The notes beneath the pieces are model-generated. The model did not search any database, was not told the DNA's origin, and saw only the letters and a list, made by a program, of their open reading frames with translations. A stretch of 64,000 nucleotides of DNA from Streptomyces sp. NBC_01244 (lineage in GTDB: Bacteria; Actinomycetota; Actinomycetes; Streptomycetales; Streptomycetaceae): NCBI RefSeq assembly GCF_035987325.1, contig NZ_CP108488.1, positions 1,054,001-1,118,000 on the forward strand, read 5' to 3'. This document shows positions 24,835 through 32,685 of this stretch, piece after piece (positions within the stretch are counted from its first letter, which is position 1; each line of letters starts with the position of its first letter). The translations under genes were made by a program, and so were the position numbers.

Positions 24835-25527
24835 ATGCGAAACAACGTCAAGAATCTGCTCAGCCTGACGGCTCTGGGAGCCCTCGCGTTGACCGGCTGT
24901 TCCCAGGCTGCCGCACCTTCCGCGCCGGCCTCATCGGCCCGGGCAGAGGCGAAGAGCAGCGACGGATCCGGCGTATCCGCGAAGCCTTTGACCAGTGCTG
25001 AACTCGGCCCCCGCTTGCTGGACCTGATCGATCTGGGCTCCGACTACCGGGTGAAGCCCGAGACGACGTCGAAGCACGACGACATGGCTGTCGTCGGGTG
25101 CCCTGCTCTGGAGAAGCTCGGCTCCGGACCGGCGGACGGCTCGCTGGACTTCCCCAACCAGGCCAAGGTGTCCTTCACGTACGCCTCGAAGGATTCCGAC
25201 CTGAGCGAAGAGGTCCACAGCGACACCGAGGAGAAGATCTCCGTCCGGTCCCGGGAGATCTTCACCGCCATGGAGTCGTGCCCGAAGTACCAGATGGTCT
25301 CTGGCAACGTCCCCATCGACGTGACCGTCCAGAAGGTGACCACGCCCCAGCGCGGCGACGAGCAGTGGGGGCACGTCCTCACGCTCACGGCAGGCGGACG
25401 CCCCAGCGTGATGAAGCAGATCGCCGTCCGCTCCGGCAACGTGCTGATCGTCCTCTCGGGGAGCCCCGCCCTGGTCGACGCCCACGTGGACAAGGCACTG
25501 GCGAAGGCCCTGAAGCCCGCAGGCTGA
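24835..25527 (+). CDS. Secreted lipoprotein
   Basis: A 230-aa lipoprotein. The signal peptide MRNNVKNLLSLTALGALA ends in the lipobox LTGC (C at residue 22), then an Ala/Ser-rich linker. Residues 50-230 resemble the extracellular sensor-type fold found in actinobacterial lipoproteins, with two cysteines (VVGCPALEK and MESCPKYQM) that could pair. It would sit on the outer face of the membrane. GGGGGGAAT precedes the ATG, and a strong terminator follows the stop. Surface exclusion is one possible role for a lipoprotein in a transfer region, but this is a guess. Confidence 0.7.
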   Translation: MRNNVKNLLSLTALGALALTGCSQAAAPSAPASSARAEAKSSDGSGVSAKPLTSAELGPRLLDLIDLGSDYRVKPETTSKHDDMAVVGCPALEKLGSGPADGSLDFPNQAKVSFTYASKDSDLSEEVHSDTEEKISVRSREIFTAMESCPKYQMVSGNVPIDVTVQKVTTPQRGDEQWGHVLTLTAGGRPSVMKQIAVRSGNVLIVLSGSPALVDAHVDKALAKALKPAG

Positions 25528-25542
25528 CGCGCCCCGAAAACG

Positions 25543-25580
25543 CCCTGGCCCCCAGCGAAGAATCTCGCTGGGGGCCAGGG
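25543..25580. terminator. Strong terminator after the lipoprotein gene
   Basis: A perfect 16-bp inverted repeat (25543-25558 and 25565-25580) with a 6-nt loop lies 16 bp after the lipoprotein stop and 52 bp from the end of the convergent DUF317 gene. It should terminate both transcripts. Confidence 0.85.
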
Positions 25581-25631
25581 CTCTGTATGCGGATCACGTG
25601 CGTCGCGGATCAACCTCCAGTTGCGCCCTCG

Positions 25632-26381
25632 TCAGAGGGAAGGCCGGATCGTAAGACGTGCCCGGGAAGACGCCGGCAGGACGCGGCGCGGAACGGGCGC
25701 CTCGCCGACCAGGCCTGCCGCGAAGGCCGCGACCAGCTCATGCGGTGTGGACGTGCTGAACGCAGCGACCCACAGATACGGACCCGCGACTTCCGGCTGG
25801 GACCAGGCCTGCCAGCCGGGCATATCGGGGCGGGGGTCCTGGTCATGAATCCCGTCAGGAAGCGGCGCCCGGGTCATGCACGCCGTGAAGGACTCGTCCC
25901 AGAGCGTGAAGTTCGGGTCGTCCACGTCGCCCTGCCAGCCGCCGGCCACCAGCATCTCGGGGACGGCCTCGGGGCCGTCGAAACCCCACGCGGGTTCCGT
26001 GCGATCCGCAACGGCGAGGGCGAAGGTGGCAACGGCTTCGTAGGGCACGCCGCGGGTGAAGTAGGCCGTCCAGTTCACGGTGGCGCGCGACGAGTCCTCG
26101 CGTGCGGAGATCTCCCAGGCGACGGGCAGGTCAGCCAGCTCCGTGGTGAGCGGATCGGCCATGACCCATTCGGCACAGCGGAGTTGATCGGGGCTCGCGT
26201 AGAAGAGCGTCCGGCGTGCTGTGACCCAGTACGACCATCCGGCGCCGACGAGCTCGTCTCCCACACGTTCCGCCAGCTCTCCGTCGTCGCCGGCCAGGTG
26301 TCTCGGGCTGACCCAGAGCACGTCGACGCTCGGACGCTCTTCGGGCTGTTCCGCGTTCAGGGGCGCCTCCGGGGCTTCCAC
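25632..26381 (-). CDS. DUF317-domain protein
   Basis: A 249-aa protein with two DUF317 units. The first begins WVSPRHLAGDDGELAER and contains the 'SPD' strand-turn (FYASPDQLRCAEWVM) and a closing 'PYEAVATFALAVAD' helix. The second ends STPHELVAAFAAGLVG. DUF317 proteins are abundant on streptomycete mobile elements, and their function is not established. It starts 8 bp after the upstream gene's stop in a three-gene leftward operon. Confidence 0.8.
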   Translation of the reverse strand: MEAPEAPLNAEQPEERPSVDVLWVSPRHLAGDDGELAERVGDELVGAGWSYWVTARRTLFYASPDQLRCAEWVMADPLTTELADLPVAWEISAREDSSRATVNWTAYFTRGVPYEAVATFALAVADRTEPAWGFDGPEAVPEMLVAGGWQGDVDDPNFTLWDESFTACMTRAPLPDGIHDQDPRPDMPGWQAWSQPEVAGPYLWVAAFSTSTPHELVAAFAAGLVGEAPVPRRVLPASSRARLTIRPSL

Positions 26382-26388
26382 TGGATGG

Positions 26389-26676
26389 TCACTGGTCAGT
26401 GGCTCCTACTCCTCGGCGCGTCCTGGCCGGCACGATGGTGCGCGGGTGCCAGCCCAGCTCCTGGGCGGTGAGGGCCGGCAAGAAGCCCGCCTGTCCCGCC
26501 TCCCCGATGTAGATGACGGGGCTGCCGTCGTGGCCCACGCCCAGCACGATGCCTCCCAGCGTGTGGGCGTAGGGGAATTCGGGGTTGATGGCCATGCGCA
26601 CCGGGGTGCCGGGGGCGTAGCGCAAAAGGTGCTCGATGATCTCGGTATTGGTGGGGTCACTGGCGATGGGACGCAC
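26389..26676 (-). CDS. Hypothetical protein between DUF317 genes
   Basis: A 95-aa protein. GTG 26676 was chosen because CCGGAGG lies four bases upstream; longer readings run into the preceding gene. Its second half reads as a compact beta domain (MAINPEFPYAHTLGGIVLG, then GSPVIYIGEAGQAGFLPA). It lies between two DUF317 genes in the same direction. No family is recognised. Confidence 0.6.
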   Translation of the reverse strand: MRPIASDPTNTEIIEHLLRYAPGTPVRMAINPEFPYAHTLGGIVLGVGHDGSPVIYIGEAGQAGFLPALTAQELGWHPRTIVPARTRRGVGATDQ

Positions 26677-26737
26677 GGAGCCTCCGGGGCTGGTTGTTGA
26701 AGAGCTGGCTGAGGAGTCGTGCTCGACGATCTGGGCT

Positions 26738-27091
26738 TCAGGCCGGACGTGAGGTGGAGATGACGGCGGCGACCACCGAGGCGACGAGATGAGCTGGGGT
26801 TTCGACGTCGAAGCCGATGCTGTAGCCGGGCACGGTTGCCGTTCCCGTGACGGCCAGCCGCCATCCCTCATCGCTTTGGCCCGGTCGGCCGTCGGGGAAC
26901 CAGCCGAGGTAGAGGCGCCCGTCCTTACTGGCGATGTGCATGTCGGCTCTGTCGTCCACCACGAAGTGGAAGTCCTCGGCCGTGAACTGGTCGATCACCT
27001 GGGAGGGCTGGCCCCGTCCGAGCATCCATGTCCGGATCCGCAGGGCCTCGATGGTCGTGGAGAAACCGGGGCGTCCTATCTCGACGGTCAT
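26738..27091 (-). CDS. Single-domain DUF317-like protein
   Basis: A 117-aa protein reading like one DUF317 unit: FHFVVDDRADMHIASKDGR, LYLGWFPDGRPGQ, then the closing helix TPAHLVASVVAAVI. The SPRHLAG opening motif is missing. AGAGAGG precedes the ATG. It is the first gene of the leftward three-gene operon ending at 25632. Confidence 0.65.
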   Translation of the reverse strand: MTVEIGRPGFSTTIEALRIRTWMLGRGQPSQVIDQFTAEDFHFVVDDRADMHIASKDGRLYLGWFPDGRPGQSDEGWRLAVTGTATVPGYSIGFDVETPAHLVASVVAAVISTSRPA

Positions 27092-27212
27092 GCGCGAACA
27101 CCTCTCTGACCTGCGGTTTCGGGGAAGGGGTCAACCTTGACATGGGTCGGCCGGTCGCTCCAGAGGTGTGCGCGTCTTACCCGTCTGCCGTGAGCGATGT
27201 CCGGACAGCACA

Positions 27213-27252
27213 GAGCGAGGGCGGCACCCCTGATGGGGTGCCGCCCTCGCTC
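27213..27252. terminator. Orphan terminator-like hairpin
   Basis: A perfect 18-bp inverted repeat (27213-27230 and 27235-27252) with loop TGAT. It sits between two divergent genes (starts at 27091 and 27400), so it is not at the end of any recognised gene. It may end an unannotated small RNA or an upstream attenuated transcript. Confidence 0.6.
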
Positions 27253-27399
27253 GGTGTTCTTCGATTGTGGATGGGGCTCCGCGCCCAACGCACGACGGTG
27301 GCGGTACGTGTCGCCGCCTGGATGCACACAGTGCGCCGGAGATGGCAGCGGCTTGCTGTGCGACTTCGGTAGGGTGCTGCTCTTCACGGAGGGAAGCCC

Positions 27400-27684
27400 A
27401 TGAACGACGAACCCCTCGACCGGTGGGCCGCACGCCGCCAAGGGCGCCTGCGTGCACCCGGCGAGCTCAAGGCCGTCACGCTCGGAAGCGGCCCGCATCG
27501 CGCGGCCCATATGAACCCCGATGCCCCGCGCATGATCTTGGAGTGGGACGGTTTTGCCTGGCAGGCGCTGATGATCGTGGACAACTTCGCGGAGGCGTGT
27601 CGGATCCTCTACCCGACACCCCAGCCGCAGCAGCATGCGCAGCCGGCGCCGCCGAAGCAGCCAGGCCGCCACCGCAAGCCCTGA
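27400..27684 (+). CDS. DUF6087-family protein
   Basis: A 94-aa protein matching the small DUF6087 family: MNDEPLDRWAARRQGR, then GPHRAAHMNPDAPRMILEWD, then a Pro/Gln-rich tail ending PGRHRKP. These short proteins are frequent near streptomycete regulators and mobile elements; no function is known. ATG 27400 is preceded by GGAGGGAAG. It is convergent with the winged-helix gene at 27760. Confidence 0.65.
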   Translation: MNDEPLDRWAARRQGRLRAPGELKAVTLGSGPHRAAHMNPDAPRMILEWDGFAWQALMIVDNFAEACRILYPTPQPQQHAQPAPPKQPGRHRKP

Positions 27685-27759
27685 CTAGGCGGCCTATCCG
27701 GAGACCCCACGGAGACTCGCTGATGCCCGCCGGCTGTTCGCCACCTGCGTCCGGTCCAG

Positions 27760-28026
27760 CTACACCACCCGACGAGATCCCACCAAGGGCCGGTGGGCGA
27801 GCAGCTTCATCGCGGCGCCGGTCAACGTCATCGTCGTCCACTCCCTCCCGCTCCGGGTCAGTAGCCGCGCCGCCTCCAGCCGGTGAAGCTGGTGCGAAGC
27901 ACTGCTACTGCTGGCCAGCCCAACCCTCTCCCCGAGCTCCCGCACCGTGAGGCCAACCCCGTACGTAGCAAGATGATCGCGGAGCGCTTCGAGGATCGCC
28001 CACTGCCTGGGCGTGATCCGCTTCAC
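27760..28026 (-). CDS. LexA-type winged-helix DNA-binding protein
   Basis: An 88-aa protein consisting of a single winged helix: ITPRQWAILEALRDHLATYG, LTVRELGERVGLASSSSASH, QLHRLEAARLLTRSG. This corresponds to the N-terminal DNA-binding domain of LexA without its protease half, so it probably works as a stand-alone repressor. GTG 28026 overlaps the upstream gene's stop as GTGA, which fixes the start. Its targets are unknown. Confidence 0.7.
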   Translation of the reverse strand: MKRITPRQWAILEALRDHLATYGVGLTVRELGERVGLASSSSASHQLHRLEAARLLTRSGREWTTMTLTGAAMKLLAHRPLVGSRRVV

Positions 28027-28262
28027 GCGGCACGCGCCCAACGATCCGCACGTGCCTGCCGCAGCAGCTCCACCCGTGCGGCCGTCGAACGCCCCGGCAT
28101 CGCCCAGAAAGGGTGAGCCGAGATAGCACAGGAGAGCCGGATGAGCTGGCGCCGGTGCAGGCTGGTGCCCGTTCCGGCGGGCACGACGGCCATCGCCTCG
28201 TACGTGCACAACCAGGCTGTTGCCAGCGCCAGGAGATCGTCAGGAAAACGGAGGTACTGCAT
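28023..28262 (-). CDS. Hypothetical protein coupled to the winged-helix gene
   Basis: A 79-aa protein from ATG 28262; a TTG at 28274 is an alternative, and neither has a clear ribosome binding site. It reads MQYLRFPDDLLALATAWLCT with a basic C-terminal helix (RVELLRQARADRWARAA). The GTGA overlap with the downstream regulator and the codon bias support that it is real. No family is recognised. Confidence 0.55.
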   Translation of the reverse strand: MQYLRFPDDLLALATAWLCTYEAMAVVPAGTGTSLHRRQLIRLSCAISAHPFWAMPGRSTAARVELLRQARADRWARAA

Positions 28263-28324
28263 CCATCCATTCAAACATGCATTCGAACTTACGTGCGACT
28301 TGATCAGCGAGGTCTAGGCCACGG

Positions 28325-28774
28325 TCAGCCGCCACCACGGGTCGGAGGCCGGCGGAAGGTATCCGGCACAGCGGGCTTCGCGGCCGGTGCAGCCGTCCTC
28401 GGGCTGCCAGGGCTCGCCCCCTGTCCCTGTTCAGGCCCTGCGGAAGGCGGCCGGGTGGGCCCCAAGACCGTACGTCGTTCGATTCGTCCGAGCAGTTCGA
28501 TGGGGAGGGCCGGGTGCGCGGGGGTGGAGATGACCGTGTAGCCGGCGTTGGCCAGCTCCGTGTACGACGCAAGGTGCAGTTCGGCGCTCAACTGCGTGCT
28601 GGTCTCTTCTGGGAGCGCGAACAGTTCCAGATCGCCGATCATGGTCGGCTGGAAGCCATGCCGTTCCAGTACGGCAAGGGCATGGGGTAGGTCCTTGAGC
28701 ACGGCAACCCACAGCGGATGCGAACTGCCTGGAGTCTGTCCGTACAGGACGTCGGGCTCGATGGAGTCAGTCAT
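28325..28774 (-). CDS. Hypothetical protein
   Basis: A 149-aa protein. ATG 28774 was chosen because CAGGAG precedes it and the upstream extension has poor composition. The core reads like a small alpha/beta domain: LKDLPHALAVLERHGFQPT and ASYTELANAGYTVISTPAHP. The tail is Pro/Gly rich. It lies at the head of a leftward group with 28023 and 27760. No family is recognised. Confidence 0.6.
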   Translation of the reverse strand: MTDSIEPDVLYGQTPGSSHPLWVAVLKDLPHALAVLERHGFQPTMIGDLELFALPEETSTQLSAELHLASYTELANAGYTVISTPAHPALPIELLGRIERRTVLGPTRPPSAGPEQGQGASPGSPRTAAPAAKPAVPDTFRRPPTRGGG

Positions 28775-28845
28775 GTAGCTCCTGGAGGAGGGGGCCAGTG
28801 AGCTGGCCGTCTGTTCTGCGTGGGAGGGCGTCGGCGAAGGAGCGG

Positions 28846-29811
28846 TTAGTGGGTCGTTCGCTCTGTCCGCCGGCGCAAGGCCCAGACGGCTCCGCCGCCC
28901 GCGATGATCAGTGCCCCGGCCAGGATGCCGATCCATCGGGCCGCTCCACCCCCTGTGTTGGCAAGGGAGCCGGTCGGCGCAGGGGTGGTGGTGCTCGACG
29001 CCGTTTCGGCGACCGTGGGCGTGCCCGACGGGGATACGGAGGCCGTCGCCGAAGGGGTGGCCGAAGTGCTCGGCTTGGGCGAGGTCGGGGAGGTAGGCGG
29101 CGTGCTGGTCGGGGGCTTGGTAGGCGGAATCTTCGAATTGGTGAACTCTGCGGTGACCGGTGCGCCCGGCTTCGCGGTGACGGTCACCGGCTTGGCCGAC
29201 AGCTGGTATCCGCCCGGGGCCTTCGTCTCGGTGGCGATGTAGGCGGTCCCTGCTCGTGCGAAGACCGGCAGCTTGGCCTTGGCGATGCCGTCGGGTCCCG
29301 TGGTCAGGGTGACCGCCTCCCCCTTTGCGCCGGCAGGCGTCACGTTGATCACCGCGCCGGGCAAGGGCTTACCGGTCTCCTTGTCGGTCTTCTTGACGAT
29401 CAGATCGGCCGCCTTGAACGGGTCGATGATCACCAGGGGTGTGACGGCATCCGTGATGATGACGTCCTGGTCAGCGACGGTGTCGTGGATCGGGCTCCCG
29501 CTGGCGGTCTCCTTTAGGCGGTAGGCCCCGGGCATGAGGCCGTCGAGGCGCAGGAGGCCATCGGCGCCAGTCTTCCCTTCGGCCGCCGGCTTGCCGGAGG
29601 CGTCGAGGAGGGCGAAGGAAGCGCCGGCAAGGACGTCTCCGGCCGGGTCCTTCTTCTGGATCTCGATCCCGCCCGTCGTCGCGGAGCGCCCGGTCGGGGC
29701 CGGCGGCGGGGTGGACGGGTCGGGGCTCGCGTTGGCGTGGGCGAAGGGAACGGTGGCGGTAAGTGCGGTGAGGGTGAGGACGAGGACCGGGGCTGTGCGG
29801 CGGCTGGGCAA
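28846..29811 (-). CDS. Sortase-anchored surface protein with two SpaA/Cna-B-like domains
   Basis: A 321-aa cell-surface protein. It has an N-terminal signal peptide (LVLTLTALTATVPFAHA). Two prealbumin/SpaA-like repeats follow at about residues 47-125 and 137-225, each with the D/K-rich strands and 'LPGAVINVT' / 'DVLAGASFALLD' starts typical of pilin-type domains. Then come a Pro/Thr/Ser stalk, a sortase signal LANTG near residue 283, a transmembrane helix and a basic RRR tail. TTG start with AGGAG upstream. In a conjugative element it may be an adhesin promoting cell contact; that role is inferred. Confidence 0.85.
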   Translation of the reverse strand: MPSRRTAPVLVLTLTALTATVPFAHANASPDPSTPPPAPTGRSATTGGIEIQKKDPAGDVLAGASFALLDASGKPAAEGKTGADGLLRLDGLMPGAYRLKETASGSPIHDTVADQDVIITDAVTPLVIIDPFKAADLIVKKTDKETGKPLPGAVINVTPAGAKGEAVTLTTGPDGIAKAKLPVFARAGTAYIATETKAPGGYQLSAKPVTVTAKPGAPVTAEFTNSKIPPTKPPTSTPPTSPTSPKPSTSATPSATASVSPSGTPTVAETASSTTTPAPTGSLANTGGGAARWIGILAGALIIAGGGAVWALRRRTERTTH

Positions 29812-29919
29812 GTGGTGCTGCTCCTGGTGGTGGGTGGTGGGGGCGGCTGCTCGGGAAGAGCGGTCTGCCGTTCTGGGGACATCGGGTGGAAGTGGGTGAC
29901 TGTCCTACTGACGTGCGGT

Positions 29920-30405
29920 TCATCGCCTGGGGATGGTCGCGGGCTTCGCTGGCGTGGCCTGAAGGGTCGGGGCCGCGGCTGACCGAACGACTCCCCGAGG
30001 ACGTTTCGGGGGGAACCAGAGGTCGGCGTAGCGTGTGATGGCTTCCCTCAGTGGAGTCCAGTCGCCTCCTGACCAGCCGGGTCCGCCCTTGGCGGTGGTG
30101 TAGTCGGTGAAGACGCCGTGCCCGCTGAGGCCCGGGTAGCTGCCGGCGGCCTGGTCGCGGCGCTCGAAGGTTCGGTGGTCGGCGAAGGACAGGACCACGT
30201 CGTCGATCGTGCCCTTGTCTTCGTGGAGGATCCGGACGCGCAGTCCCCCGTATTCGCGGTGAACGATGGTCGGGTGGAAGTCGACTCGCAGGCGCAGTGG
30301 GCTCCGGGGGCTGGGCGTTGCGTAGTAGCTCTGTCCGATGACCGTGCCGCCGGGGAGGCTGAGGGCGAGTTCCTGGTCGAAGAACCAGCGTGGCTGTAGG
30401 GACAA
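29920..30405 (-). CDS. Hypothetical protein
   Basis: A 161-aa protein with a TTG start and TGGAGGTG upstream. It reads as beta-rich (LRLRVDFHPTIVHREYGGLR and VRILHEDKGTIDDVVLSF) with a WTPLREAITRYADLWFPP helix and a disordered tail. It lies 24 bp downstream of a DUF317-like gene on the same strand, suggesting an operon. No family is recognised. Confidence 0.6.
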   Translation of the reverse strand: MSLQPRWFFDQELALSLPGGTVIGQSYYATPSPRSPLRLRVDFHPTIVHREYGGLRVRILHEDKGTIDDVVLSFADHRTFERRDQAAGSYPGLSGHGVFTDYTTAKGGPGWSGGDWTPLREAITRYADLWFPPKRPRGVVRSAAAPTLQATPAKPATIPRR

Positions 30406-30429
30406 TTCAGCACCTCCAGAGGTTCATGT

Positions 30430-30933
30430 TCAGCGGCCCGACCGGCGGGTGGGTGCGGGGAGGCGCGCGCTCGGTGCGGTGCTGGTCGACCAGCGCGGCA
30501 CGCTGTGTGTGCGGGCGCTGGGCAGTGTTCGGGGGCGGGCACGGGCGACGTCGAGAGGTGTCGGTGCCTTGGGCGGCGCCGGTCGCACTGGGGTGAGCTC
30601 GGCGCGCTCGCGCAGCACCCTTGGCATCTCCTGCTCCCAGCGGAGGATCGGGGCCGGATCCGCAATCGAGGCGGTGATCGCGGTGACGAGGCTGACGGGG
30701 GTCTCGGAGGAGGCCGTCGCGTACCAGCGGTGCCATCCCTGCGGGCCACCCCACATGAGCCACCGGGCGTCCAGGGTGGTGAACTCCATCTCGGGGTCGA
30801 GGTCACCGGTGGTGAAGGCGACGCCCGCAAGTTTGTCGGGCGACGTCCATTCGAGGGTCCGTTCTTCAGCACGGGTCAGCTTCCACCCGTTATGGATCAG
30901 CGGAACGAGCCCGTCGTAGGCGCTCCCCTTCAT
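30430..30933 (-). CDS. DUF317-like protein (second-domain type)
   Basis: A 167-aa protein that resembles the second half of a normal two-domain DUF317 protein: LIHNGWKLTRAEERTLEWTS, then SPDKLAGV, then the closing helix TPVSLVTAITASIADPAP. The tail is disordered. It follows the frameshifted first-domain gene (30970-31309) by about 36 bp. The pair may therefore descend from one split gene. Confidence 0.65.
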   Translation of the reverse strand: MKGSAYDGLVPLIHNGWKLTRAEERTLEWTSPDKLAGVAFTTGDLDPEMEFTTLDARWLMWGGPQGWHRWYATASSETPVSLVTAITASIADPAPILRWEQEMPRVLRERAELTPVRPAPPKAPTPLDVARARPRTLPSARTHSVPRWSTSTAPSARLPAPTRRSGR

Positions 30934-30969
30934 GTGGGGAAGGTAGGCCTGGGGTCCTTCGGTGTAGCT

Positions 30970-31309
30970 CTACGCGAGGGCGTCGGTGAACGCGGTGACG
31001 AACTCAGTGGGCGCTGTGTCGCTGAAGCAGACGCCCCAGATAGGGGCGGCGTGCGGGTCGCGGTAGGCGGAGATCCGCCAGAGGCCGTCGTCCTCGCCTT
31101 CGGGGAGGTAGCCGAGTCGAACACGTCGGTTGGGTGCGGTCACGTAGCAGTTGCCGAGGTCATCGTGTTCGAGTGGCCAGCCCAGGTCGCGCAGGGGCTG
31201 AAGCCCTGGGTCTCCGATCGCGGTGGAGCCGGCGAGGTAGCGGGGGGGGGGTGACGTAGACATCGCCGTCGAGGTCTTCGGCTTCGGCGCCGGGGAGGGT
31301 CTCGCCCAT
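30970..31309 (-). pseudogene. DUF317 gene frameshifted at a run of ten C
   Basis: The downstream part is a normal DUF317 domain: PRYLAGSTAIGDPGLQPL, then NCYVTAPNRRVRLGYLPEG, ending TEFVTAFTDALA. The natural start is ATG 31309, which overlaps the ATP-grasp stop as TGATG and reads MGETLPGAEAEDLDGDVYVT before the C-run. At ten C the frame is wrong; nine would join MGET... to PRYLAG. Without the upstream start, an ATG at 31263 reads through the run in the domain's frame but has no ribosome binding site. It is either broken, phase-variable, or a sequencing error in a homopolymer. Confidence 0.65.
31242..31251. repeat. Homopolymer run of ten G (C on the coding strand)
   Basis: Ten consecutive G on the given strand fall exactly where the DUF317 frame changes. 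Such tracts slip during replication and are classic phase-variation sites, and they are also a common sequencing error. Confidence 0.9.
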
Positions 31310-32589
31310 CAGTCCTGTCCCCCGGTGCTGCTGACGGGTTTCCCCGGCGTGGGGCGGACGACGACCGTGATGTGGTCCTGGGCTTCCTGGATACGGGCGG
31401 CGGCCTGGGCCGCGTCCGCTGCGGTCACGACGACGAGGCCGACCCGGGCGACATCGACGTCGCCCTCGGGAGGCAGGACGACCTGGTCGCCGACCTCGCT
31501 GATCCAGCTGATCTGAGCCAGCCAGTCGGCGTCGAGCAGGCTGGGGTCGATGCCGCGCTCGATGACGGTTCCCGAGACATCGGGGTAGAGCAGGCGTACG
31601 GCTGCGGCCTGCCGGCGGGTGGGTGTGAGGTCGGGTGCGATACCAAGGGCGAGGTCTGCGGCGGCGCGGGGCAGGTCGATTCCGGTGGCGAGCTGGACGA
31701 GGCGTCCGATCAGGTCGCCGCCGATCCGCTGGTTGACCTCGATGATCCGCGGGCCGGTCGCGGTGAGCCGGAGCTCGACGTGGGAGATGCCGGTCGTCAC
31801 CCCGAGGGCGGCCACGGCGGCCGTGGCGATCGGGCCGGCCTCGGCGAGCAGCGGGTCGGCCGCGTCCACGCTGTGGCCGGTCTCCTCGAAGTAGGGCTCG
31901 AAGCCCAGTTCCTTGCGTGTGACGGCCACGGCGGTGGTCTGGCCCTGATGGGTGACGCACTCGACGGAGATCTCCGGTCCATCGAGGTACTCCTCAACGA
32001 GGACGTCGTTGGAGTCGCCGCCGTGCAGGTTCGCGCCGGCGGTCGCGAACTCGTATGCCTCGGGCAGCTGTTCGACCTTGTCCACGCGGATCACGCCGAC
32101 GCTGCCGGCCTGTCCCGCAGGCTTGAGGACGACGGGGTAGCCGATGGATTCCGCCGCGAGGGCGCTCTCCAGGAGAGAGGCGACCTTGATGGACTGCGCG
32201 GAGGGAACGGCATGGCGGGCGAACTGGGCTCGGCTGGTGGCCTTGTCGCGGCAGGCATGGAGGACCTGCGGGTCGTCGGTGAGGACGTCCAGGTGCTGGG
32301 CCAGGTGTGCGGTCGCCACGAGGAGCGTTTCGTTCCAGGTGACGACTGCGGCAACGGGGTTGCGCGCGGCGAGGCGTTCGCCCGCGGTCAGCAGGGCCTC
32401 GCGGTCGTACGGGTCGGCCGTCTCGTGGTCGATGACGAGTCCGTGCTCCCAGGTGATGGGGCTCGGGGTGATGACGACGGTGTCGTAGGCGGCCGCGACC
32501 GATTCCAGGCAGTAGCCGCGGTAAAGGAAGTCATTCGGGGCGACCACCAGGACGACCGGGCGGGAGGGAGCGGGGCGAGTGGAAGGCAA
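31309..32589 (-). CDS. ATP-grasp ligase
   Basis: A 426-aa ATP-grasp enzyme of the carboxylate-amine ligase type. The preceding alpha/beta domain (VVLVVAPNDFLYRGYCLESV) is followed by CRDKATSRAQFARHAVPSA and the ATP lid GYPVVLKPAGQAGSVGVIRV, then VLVEEYLDGPEISVECV and the Mg-binding ISHVELRL...IIEVNQRIGG. Relatives join amino acids to amino acids or other amines. A TTG start gives MPSTRP. It lies downstream of an MFS exporter and two winged-helix regulators. A self-contained small-metabolite system is plausible, with unknown substrates. Confidence 0.8.
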   Translation of the reverse strand: MPSTRPAPSRPVVLVVAPNDFLYRGYCLESVAAAYDTVVITPSPITWEHGLVIDHETADPYDREALLTAGERLAARNPVAAVVTWNETLLVATAHLAQHLDVLTDDPQVLHACRDKATSRAQFARHAVPSAQSIKVASLLESALAAESIGYPVVLKPAGQAGSVGVIRVDKVEQLPEAYEFATAGANLHGGDSNDVLVEEYLDGPEISVECVTHQGQTTAVAVTRKELGFEPYFEETGHSVDAADPLLAEAGPIATAAVAALGVTTGISHVELRLTATGPRIIEVNQRIGGDLIGRLVQLATGIDLPRAAADLALGIAPDLTPTRRQAAAVRLLYPDVSGTVIERGIDPSLLDADWLAQISWISEVGDQVVLPPEGDVDVARVGLVVVTAADAAQAAARIQEAQDHITVVVRPTPGKPVSSTGGQD

Positions 32590-32685
32590 GGGTCGGAAGG
32601 GTCCCGTTCTAGAGGTGTTCGGTGGAGGGGCGGTGGCCCGCTTGAGGTGCCGGGTCAGCGCGGGTGGGTGACCTTGTACGGACGG

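Noticed and set aside
31160..31960. A 266-codon frame on the minus strand crossing the ATP-grasp gene and the DUF317 start
   Set aside because: Its upstream part is antiphase to the ATP-grasp coding sequence; only the piece from ATG 31309 to the C-run is meaningful.
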